From Bacillota bacterium (lineage in GTDB: Bacteria > Bacillota_G > SHA-98 > UBA4971), in the NCBI GenBank assembly GCA_012512055.1, contig JAAZEW010000184.1, positions 1 to 12,517 of the forward strand: 12,517 nucleotides of DNA, written 5' to 3'. The position numbers were made by a program, and so were the translations under genes. The notes beneath the pieces are model-generated. The model was not told the origin of the DNA. It did no database searches and saw only the letters and a list, made by a program, of their open reading frames with translations. Shown here in pieces: positions 6,827-12,517 of the stretch. How positions within the stretch are numbered: the first letter of the stretch is position 1; the number at the start of each line of letters is the position of its first letter.

Positions 6827-7651
6827 ATGAAAGTGCGTAAGAACATCGGCGCAATTTTGGCTAACATGGTAGCATGGATCGTCGTCTTGGTATTCATGTT
6901 TCCCATATATTACATTGTTTCATCTGCCTTCAAGACTCCGATTCAGACGTACTCGTATCCACCGGTTTGGTTCTTTCGGCCGGTGCTTGACAACTTCGTG
7001 GTAGCGCTTAAGGATCTCAACGTGCTCAGTTACATGAAGAACAGCCTAATTGTGGCAACCATTAGTACGGTCGTATGCATGGTTGTGTCTTATCCGGCTG
7101 CATATGGCATAGTTAGAATGAAGTCCGCGGCAAGGAATCGTATAGCATATCTTTTTCTCATCATGCAATCCATTCCAACAATTTCTGTAGTCATTGCTTT
7201 CTTTTTCATTGCTCGTGACATCGGTTGGCTTGATACGCGCAAGCTTCTGATAGTGGCGTACCTGTATTGGAACATTGCATACGCCGTATGGCAGCTACGT
7301 GGTTTTATATCGGGAATTCCAGTGGAGATTGAAGAAGCAGCTTATGTAGACGGATGTAGTCGATTTATGATTCCATTTCGGATAACTCTGCCTCTTGCTG
7401 CCCAAGGAATTATTGCCACAGCGATATTCGTTTTCATCACAGCCTGGAATGAGTTCGTGTTTGCGTTCTTTCTCACATTTACCGAAGCCCAGACGATACC
7501 GCTTACGACGAGCCTATTCATGACGCACACAGAAATACTCTGGGGCCCTATGTTCGCCACGGCCACCCTAGCCTGTGCTCCTGTGGTGGTATTCGTGCTT
7601 CTTGTTAGGAATTACTTCGTGGGAGCCTTGACGTATGGCGCGATTAAGTGA
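6827..7651 (+). CDS. Sugar ABC transporter permease, MalG-like
   Basis: The second membrane subunit of the importer, 274 residues and partner of the upstream MalF-like subunit. The ATG at 6827 is served by GGAGTGA at 6811-6817, which overlaps the stop codon of the previous gene; the two are probably translationally coupled. The MalG pattern is plain: an N-terminal membrane helix ending in FPIYYIVSSAFKT (about residues 25-37), then a periplasmic-side loop with PPVWFFRP and DNF. Several further helices follow. The EAA loop, EEAAYVDGCSRFMIPFRITLP, is near residues 168-188. The C-terminal GALTYGAIK is also typical of the family. Family and role are secure; the substrate is not deducible. Confidence 0.93.
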   Translation: MKVRKNIGAILANMVAWIVVLVFMFPIYYIVSSAFKTPIQTYSYPPVWFFRPVLDNFVVALKDLNVLSYMKNSLIVATISTVVCMVVSYPAAYGIVRMKSAARNRIAYLFLIMQSIPTISVVIAFFFIARDIGWLDTRKLLIVAYLYWNIAYAVWQLRGFISGIPVEIEEAAYVDGCSRFMIPFRITLPLAAQGIIATAIFVFITAWNEFVFAFFLTFTEAQTIPLTTSLFMTHTEILWGPMFATATLACAPVVVFVLLVRNYFVGALTYGAIK

Positions 7652-7722
7652 GCAGAAGCCGGCGCCGGTGCATGCAAGCCTGTTTGGTGTGCTTCAACTT
7701 TTGAGCAGGTGAGGTGGTCGTT

Positions 7723-8673
7723 TTGCGAGAGGGAGTTGTGGCAGATCATGTTGTAAGCGTAGACTTAGGCGGAACAAAGATGATCGCAGGTATCGGGGAC
7801 AGTGAAGGCAAACTAAGGGGCATGCTTAGGTGGCCGACACATGAAGCCGATGATAGCGTGGTAGATAGATTGGTTCGCCTAATACGGGTTGCTGTGGACA
7901 AGTCCGGAATGCCATGGGAGAGGGTAGGCGCGATTGGGGTTGGGGCACCGGGAGTTACAGATGTTAAGCAGGGTGTCGTCAAGTGGGCGCCAAACTTGAG
8001 GTGGCGTGATGTACGTCTGAAGGAGATATTGGGATCCGAGTTTGATGTGCCGGTAGTTGTAGATAACGATGTCAATATGATGGCCTTTGGAGAGTATCGA
8101 TATGGTAGCAGGAAATGCAGCGACCCATTTGTGTGTTTAGCCATTGGCACAGGAGTTGGAGGGTGCACAATAGTTGGGGGACGGGTGCTTCGTGGCTTTC
8201 ATAATTTTGCAGGCGAGTTTGGTTACATGGTTATGGATCGGGAACATCTTGGCAACCGGTACCTGGATCGCGGTTGTCTGGAGATGTTAATAAGCGGATA
8301 TGGAATTGCTTCACGTGCCAAGGCTTTATACCCAACCGGTACGAACAAGGCAGCCGTAGACGTCTTCCGGGAAGCACGGAACGGGAATCCTAAGGCCATG
8401 ATGTTTGCTGAAGAAGTGGCTGATTACCTTACGATGGCGATAGTAAACATCGCGTCTGTGGTTGACCCGGAGGTAGTTGTATTGGGAGGGGGAGTTGTGG
8501 ACGCAAGCGATCTGTTTCTGGGCCGTGTTTGCTCTTGTGTGCAGACCCTTGTCCCGTCTCCACCGGAGATTGTAGTATCAGGACTGGGCCAAGACGCCGG
8601 TGTTCTCGGTGGAGTTGCTGCCGCTTGGGAGGTTGCAGTTGACTCGTCACACGATTTTGGGTGTAGTAGTTAG
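7723..8673 (+). CDS. ROK-family sugar kinase with a degenerate zinc site
   Basis: A predicted cytoplasmic sugar kinase of the ROK family (glucokinase/fructokinase/N-acetylmannosamine-kinase type), 316 residues from the TTG at 7723, which has GAGGTGG 5-6 bases upstream. A GTG at 7714 sits too close to that site; a GTG at 7738 is also possible. Motifs: ATP loop DLGGTK (14-19), GVGAPG (72-77), the catalytic aspartate in DNDVN (D116, N118), GTGVGG (142-147) and the adenosine-side GGG at 255-257. Two family hallmarks are altered. GE-x-GH reads GEFGY (Y168 for His), and the zinc motif CxCGxxGC reads NRYLDRGC (178-185), keeping only the last Cys. E187 is retained. The protein thus keeps phosphotransfer residues but has lost the zinc site and one sugar contact, suggesting an unusual substrate. 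It lies 71 bases after the permease and 20 before the reductase gene. Confidence 0.9.
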   Translation: MREGVVADHVVSVDLGGTKMIAGIGDSEGKLRGMLRWPTHEADDSVVDRLVRLIRVAVDKSGMPWERVGAIGVGAPGVTDVKQGVVKWAPNLRWRDVRLKEILGSEFDVPVVVDNDVNMMAFGEYRYGSRKCSDPFVCLAIGTGVGGCTIVGGRVLRGFHNFAGEFGYMVMDREHLGNRYLDRGCLEMLISGYGIASRAKALYPTGTNKAAVDVFREARNGNPKAMMFAEEVADYLTMAIVNIASVVDPEVVVLGGGVVDASDLFLGRVCSCVQTLVPSPPEIVVSGLGQDAGVLGGVAAAWEVAVDSSHDFGCSS

Positions 8674-8693
8674 AAACCAAGGAGATGGTCGTG

Positions 8694-9656
8694 ATGCGGT
8701 ATCGCACTCTGGGAGACACAGACTTAGTAGTGTCAGTGATAGGATTTGGCGGTTGGGCCATCGGAGGAGACTGGGGAGAAGTGGATGATACCCGGTCTGA
8801 TGAGGCGCTTCGTACTGCTGTAGACTTAGGGATTACGTTCTTTGATACTGCTGACGTCTATGGTTTCGGCCATTCGGAAAGACTGTGCGGGCGCGTACTG
8901 AGCTCGGTTCGGGATAGAGTTGTGATTGCCACCAAAGGCGGTCTACGGTGGAATGAGTCCGGACGGGTCTGGCGTGATTGCTCGCCTAAGTATATTACCG
9001 GGGCGGTGGAAGCAAGTTTACGGCGACTGCAGACTGATGTCATCGACCTGTACCAAATTCATGCGCCGGATCCCAAGATACCACAGGCTGAAACTATGGA
9101 GTGCCTTTCTAACCTAGTTGATGAGGGTAAAATCAGGTACGTTGGAGTATCCAACTATTCGGTGCCTCAGATGCGAGATGCGGCCGGCAAGAGGCGGGTA
9201 GACACATTGCAGACATCCTACCATTTGCTCTATCGTGAAGCAGAATGCGAACTACTCCCATACTGCCGCTCCCAGAATATAGGTGTCATCTCCTATGGGG
9301 CATTGGCGCATGGTCTTTTGACAGGCCTGATCGACTCCCAACGCGTGTTCCCAAAGAGTGATTGGAGAGCCAGCTCCAAGGAGTTTGTTTCCGAGGGTCT
9401 GAAGAGAAACGTGAGTGTGGCCCAATCAGTGGGAAAGCTTGCGCATGAGCTTGGTAAGTCCACAAGCGAACTGGCTATTGCTTGGACCATAGCGAATCCT
9501 GACGTGAATACCGTGATTGTTGGAGCCCGGAATTCAGCTCAAGTGAAGATGAATGCGGGTGCTGATTTCCTCGTGCCGGAAGAGTACATGGCCATACTGA
9601 ACTCACTTGTTTCAGACAAACAGTGGGCGGACGTTCCTTTCCCAAGACCCACATAG
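8694..9656 (+). CDS. Aldo/keto reductase
   Basis: An NADP(H)-dependent aldo/keto reductase, 320 residues from the ATG at 8694, which has AAGGAG at the right distance (9 bases). The ATG at 8685 directly abuts that site and is less likely. The catalytic tetrad is complete: D51 and Y56 (FFDTADVYG), K81 (IATKGG) and H123 (LYQIHAPDP). Cofactor-binding segments are GVSNYS (151-156) and TVIVGARN (273-280). The QxxYNLL stretch of the YajO/YhdN-like branch reads QTSYHLL, with His for Asn. As the last gene of the operon, it probably oxidises or reduces a sugar or polyol on the pathway. Relatives include aldose 1-dehydrogenases producing lactones, which would give the amidohydrolase a substrate, but this is only a guess. 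The next genes lie on the other strand, about 200 bases away. Confidence 0.93.
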   Translation: MRYRTLGDTDLVVSVIGFGGWAIGGDWGEVDDTRSDEALRTAVDLGITFFDTADVYGFGHSERLCGRVLSSVRDRVVIATKGGLRWNESGRVWRDCSPKYITGAVEASLRRLQTDVIDLYQIHAPDPKIPQAETMECLSNLVDEGKIRYVGVSNYSVPQMRDAAGKRRVDTLQTSYHLLYREAECELLPYCRSQNIGVISYGALAHGLLTGLIDSQRVFPKSDWRASSKEFVSEGLKRNVSVAQSVGKLAHELGKSTSELAIAWTIANPDVNTVIVGARNSAQVKMNAGADFLVPEEYMAILNSLVSDKQWADVPFPRPT

Positions 9657-9859
9657 GTTGCCCAGGTGGTTTCACCTGTCGATGTAATGCATCGTGAAGA
9701 GACGCGTACTCTTGGTAATAGACGTCCATGCCGGGCCTACGTATAAAGCCGACAATCTCAATAGCATAATCGTATTGCGGCTGGCGCCGCATTCGCTACT
9801 GCTCAAGAAGCTGACGCCACAACCGAGTAGAACACAGGCTCCCTCGCTTTCCAGGCGGT

Positions 9860-10456
9860 CTATGGCTTTGTCCGCATGGCGGGCCGTCCGGAGTGCTGCT
9901 CCTCTCCCGGTGAGCGAAAGTCCGGAACATGCCTCAAACAGATAGCTGCTCCCATCACGCCGAGGTATAGTATCTGCTGCCATGGGAGGCGGCACACCCA
10001 GGCTATGACAGGGAGGCAGAAAGAAGCAATCGCAGACGCCTGCGCAACGTTGCGCGATACGAAATAGAGCACCAGCCATAGTACGCCTGTAGGCAGCACA
10101 ACCACTGGAGCGGTGAGAATGCATGAGCCGAAAAACGTGGCTATTGCCTTCCCGCCTCTGAATCCAAACCAGACAGGCAGGATATGCCCGATCACGGCTG
10201 CAGCCCCGGCCACCATTTGACCTTCCGCTCCTCCTATTGCCCGGCCGGCGATTGCGGCAATCATTCCCTTGGCTACATCCAAGCAGGCTACCAGCACGCC
10301 ATACCTCACGCCCAGCAGCCTTCCGACATTGAGTCCTCCGGCAGTACCGGAGTTATGTTTGCGTACGTCAATGCCTGCTACCGCTCTGCCCACAATCACG
10401 GCAAAAGATACAGAACCTACGCAATAGCCAACGATTGAGGCTAAAAGGAATTGCAC
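9860..10456 (-). CDS. plsY: PlsY-like glycerol-3-phosphate acyltransferase, divergent
   Basis: An integral membrane enzyme that transfers an acyl group from acyl-phosphate to glycerol-3-phosphate, the first step of phospholipid synthesis. It has 198 residues, usual for the family, and starts with GTG at 10456 behind GGGAGGTG. About five hydrophobic segments are visible. Motif 1 is recognisable but altered: GSVSFAVIVGR (14-24), then DVRKHNSGTAGGLN (30-43), where standard enzymes read GSGN-x-GATN. Motif 2 is well kept: GHILPVWFGFRGGKAIAT (90-107). Motif 3 is reduced: RHVPDFRSPGEE (175-186) against the usual RH-x2-NI-x-RL. It could therefore be a second, specialised PlsY rather than the housekeeping copy. 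It follows the ABC exporter gene on the same strand after 98 bases and is probably co-transcribed with it. Confidence 0.85.
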   Translation of the reverse strand: MQFLLASIVGYCVGSVSFAVIVGRAVAGIDVRKHNSGTAGGLNVGRLLGVRYGVLVACLDVAKGMIAAIAGRAIGGAEGQMVAGAAAVIGHILPVWFGFRGGKAIATFFGSCILTAPVVVLPTGVLWLVLYFVSRNVAQASAIASFCLPVIAWVCRLPWQQILYLGVMGAAICLRHVPDFRSPGEEQHSGRPAMRTKP

Positions 10457-10554
10457 AGGCTACACCTCCCTGACAGCAACTTCAATACCGTTTCTCTGAT
10501 TCGGCACATACTGCATCATTCAAGCCGTACGCGTACGCCTACAGCTCAGGTCCT

Positions 10555-12303
10555 CTATGACTCAAGCCACGCTGTGTCCATATCAACCGTGACTAACTTA
10601 GCATACAGGCCGCCGAGTTCTATGAGTTCCTCATGGGCTCCTTCTTCCACTATCTCGCCTTCATCCAGGACCACAATTCTATCGGCATGGCAGATGGTTG
10701 ACAGGCGGTGGGCGATGACTATCGTGGTCCTGCCTCCTATAAGCCTCTCCAGTGCGGCTGCAATCTTGGCCTCTGTCTCAGTATCCACAGATGATGTGGC
10801 TTCATCCAAAATGAGGATAGGCGCATCGTAAAGGAGAGCTCTTGCTATTGCAAGTCTCTGTTTCTGTCCGCCTGAAAGCCTTACCCCTCGTTCACCTATG
10901 TGAGTGTCATACCCGTTTGGCATCTCCCGGATAAATTCGTCAGCTCCTGCGGCAATTGCAGCTTCAATGATTTCTTCTAAATCGGCGTCCGGGCTTCCGT
11001 ACGCGATGTTTTCAGCGACCGTCCCGTTAAACAGGAACACGTCCTGTAACACCATGCTGATGTGACGGCGAAGAGACGAGATCTTGACAGTGCGGATGTC
11101 TATTCCGTCCACCAGAATGCGTCCTTCATTGGGATCATAGAACCTGGGGATAAGGTTAGCCATTGTGGTCTTTCCGACACCTGTGGGACCGACAAGCGCT
11201 ACCATTTCGCCGGGTTTAATTTCCAGGTTTATGTGCTTTAATACCGGGATTTCGTCATAGTTGAACGAGACATTATCATAGGTTATGTATCCTTCAACAC
11301 TCTCCAGTTCCACGGCATCAGGGGCATCATGTATATCTGGTTCTGTGTCGAGGACTTCAAAATAGCGGTCTGAGGCAGCCAGGGCTTGTTGAAGGGATTC
11401 GTTAAGCCGGTTAAGCTGCATGATAGGCTGGTAAAAGGAAGTGACATAAAGAAGAAACCCGGTGATATCGGCAATGGACATCTGATCTCTGATCGCCATC
11501 AAGCCGCCGAACAACACAACTGAGACTGTGCCGAGGCCTGCGAAGAAGTCAATTCCACCGTGAAAACAAGCGCTTATTGACACAGCCTTTGTAATAGCCG
11601 AAGAGTGCACCATAATGCGTTTTCCGACAGACTCCATTTCCCGCTCCTCTTGTGTGAACACTTGAATCTCCCGTATCCCGCTGAGATTGTCGTGCAAGGC
11701 TGCATTGAGATCGCCCAGTCTCGCCTGGGCATAACGGAACAGGGGACGGACGTACCGGTTATACATGATGAATCCCAGTATGATAAGGGGGATAGGCACC
11801 AGAGTGTACTGAGCAAGCCTTGGATTGATTGAAAACAGCACCGCGAACACGCCGAGGACTGTGAGGAAGCTGACGATGACTTCCGGGATCACATGGGCAA
11901 TCAAGGTTTCAAAATGGTGGGTATCATTGATTGCCCGGGACATGATCTGTCCTGTCCGAGTGGTAGTGTAGTATTTAGGAGAGAGTGTTTGAAGATGTGC
12001 GTATATCTCTTTCCTTGCAGCAGCCACACTGCCCCACCCCGCAACGTGGGTAGCCCAGACCTGAAGGGCTCGAAGCGCAGGCTTGAGAGCGTACACCAGA
12101 AGTAGGACAAGAGATATGTTGATTACTTGGCTCGCACCGGCAGTCCTATGGACGACGCTTTCCTCAATTATGCTGACAAGGCTTCTTATTAACCAAGGGC
12201 CTGCCAGGTTAGCACCTGTCACCCCCAGCATCGCAATGAATGCAAGAACCATCCAACGCCAGTACTCGCGTGAGATTACAATAAGACGCGATATGTGCCG
12301 CAA
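10555..12303 (-). CDS. ABC exporter half-transporter (membrane domain fused to ATPase)
   Basis: A 582-residue MsbA/BmrA-type half-transporter, expected to work as a homo- or heterodimer exporting lipids, drugs or peptides. It starts with TTG at 12303; GGGGTGAT lies upstream. Residues 1 to about 310 form the six-helix exporter domain, with the characteristic SRAINDTHHFETLI (122-135) and the coupling region LSGIREIQVFTQEEREM (207-223). The ATPase domain is complete: Walker A GPTGVGKTT (372-380), Q-loop Q420, signature LSGGQ (476-480), Walker B ILILDE (496-501), D-loop SSVD (504-507) and H532. No peptidase domain is present. No second half-transporter is visible, so it either homodimerises or has a partner outside the window. 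The PlsY-like gene downstream hints at a membrane-lipid role, but proximity alone is weak evidence. Confidence 0.95.
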   Translation of the reverse strand: MRHISRLIVISREYWRWMVLAFIAMLGVTGANLAGPWLIRSLVSIIEESVVHRTAGASQVINISLVLLLVYALKPALRALQVWATHVAGWGSVAAARKEIYAHLQTLSPKYYTTTRTGQIMSRAINDTHHFETLIAHVIPEVIVSFLTVLGVFAVLFSINPRLAQYTLVPIPLIILGFIMYNRYVRPLFRYAQARLGDLNAALHDNLSGIREIQVFTQEEREMESVGKRIMVHSSAITKAVSISACFHGGIDFFAGLGTVSVVLFGGLMAIRDQMSIADITGFLLYVTSFYQPIMQLNRLNESLQQALAASDRYFEVLDTEPDIHDAPDAVELESVEGYITYDNVSFNYDEIPVLKHINLEIKPGEMVALVGPTGVGKTTMANLIPRFYDPNEGRILVDGIDIRTVKISSLRRHISMVLQDVFLFNGTVAENIAYGSPDADLEEIIEAAIAAGADEFIREMPNGYDTHIGERGVRLSGGQKQRLAIARALLYDAPILILDEATSSVDTETEAKIAAALERLIGGRTTIVIAHRLSTICHADRIVVLDEGEIVEEGAHEELIELGGLYAKLVTVDMDTAWLES

Positions 12304-12329
12304 AGTTCAATCACCCCGTGTTATCCTTT

Positions 12330-12517
12330 CTATGTCCAGGCTATTATGATTGCGCAGTCTACCAGTGCTTCAAGTCCTTCTTCATCTACATTGGCCCTGA
12401 AGCGTTTCCTTTACTCCCACAGATATCATTGTTCTTCTTTCAGGGAAAAGTTCCTTCGGAATAGTATCATGTTGGCCCTAACCTTTGAAGCGGATCCTCA
12501 TGAGATTCGTCAGATGA
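12330..12517 (-). pseudogene. Possible frame-broken tail of an upstream minus-strand gene
   Basis: Read on the minus strand, no single frame is open through this edge, yet protein-like pieces follow one another in different frames. One piece contains PKELFPERRT and MISVGVKETLQ (about 12463-12397); another contains ANVDEEGLEALVDCAIIIA (about 12395-12339), ending in TAG at 12332-12330, 26 bases before the exporter start. Joining them needs a one-base shift near 12391-12397, and another shift is needed further upstream. It could be a decayed gene end, an assembly error or coincidence. I cannot assign a family. Confidence 0.25.

Noticed and set aside
7659..7676. Palindromes CCGGCGCCGG and TGCATGCA between permease and kinase genes
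   Set aside because: Short GC-rich palindromes without a loop or T-run, not matching the candidate operator; likely chance.
9663..9678. Hairpin CAGGTG-GTTT-CACCTG just after the reductase stop, as a terminator
   Set aside because: The stem is only 6 bp and no T-run follows on either strand; too weak to call.
9475..9792. Minus-strand frame between the reductase and PlsY genes
   Set aside because: Over half of it is antisense to the C-terminal coding region of the aldo/keto reductase, and there is no convincing ribosome binding site.
9672..10124. Minus-strand frame overlapping PlsY, and the opposite plus-strand frame 9694-9945
   Set aside because: Both overlap the PlsY gene, whose motifs are clear, and neither has family features or a good start.
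10526..10537. 12-bp palindrome CGTACGCGTACG between the exporter and PlsY genes
   Set aside because: It has no loop for an RNA hairpin, no T-run and no second copy in the window; noted only.
12469..12517. Plus-strand frame from ATG at 12469 running off the right edge
   Set aside because: Only 16 codons are visible, with no good ribosome binding site or promoter; it cannot be supported.

Overview
The window reads as bacterial chromosome, most likely from a Gram-positive, Bacillota-type organism. The grounds are strong AGGAGG/GGAGGT-type ribosome binding sites, frequent GTG and TTG starts, sigma-70-type promoters with 17-bp spacers, a sugar ABC importer without its own ATPase gene, ROK-family sugar genes and a PlsY acyltransferase. 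Base composition is moderate and even. I see no rRNA, tRNA, CRISPR array, insertion sequence, integrase or phage gene. The assignment to a deep-branching Bacillota lineage is inference, not proof.

Layout. (1) Positions 1-636 hold the 3' part of an unrecognised plus-strand gene, closed by a good intrinsic terminator (664-692). (2) About 390 bases of apparently non-coding DNA follow (693-1081). (3) A ROK-family repressor lies on the minus strand (1082-2296). (4) A divergent control region (2297-2585) has two near-consensus promoters facing away from each other. A 26-bp dyad (2400-2425) lies between them and overlaps the -35 box of the rightward promoter. (5) Rightward from there runs a compact operon (2586-9656): a glycerol-1-phosphate-dehydrogenase-like metal-dependent oxidoreductase, a TIM-barrel amidohydrolase, a sugar-binding protein, two MalF/MalG-type permeases, a ROK-family sugar kinase and an aldo/keto reductase. 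(6) On the minus strand, converging on it, are an ABC-exporter half-transporter (10555-12303) and a PlsY-like glycerol-3-phosphate acyltransferase (9860-10456). (7) The right edge (12330-12517) holds what looks like the frame-broken tail of another minus-strand gene.

How it may work. The operon looks like a self-contained uptake and catabolism unit. The binding protein captures a sugar or polyol derivative, and the permeases import it with a shared ATPase encoded elsewhere. The kinase, the two oxidoreductases and the hydrolase then process it. The ROK repressor would sense the inducer and close both divergent promoters through the dyad. The substrate cannot be read from the sequence. Two enzymes depart from their families at sites that matter for substrate or metal binding (Asn for Asp in the dehydrogenase; loss of the GH/Cys zinc site in the kinase). 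The substrate may therefore not be one of the textbook sugars. This enzyme set, resembling but not matching the Bacillus ara operon with AraM, is the best candidate here for an undescribed pathway.
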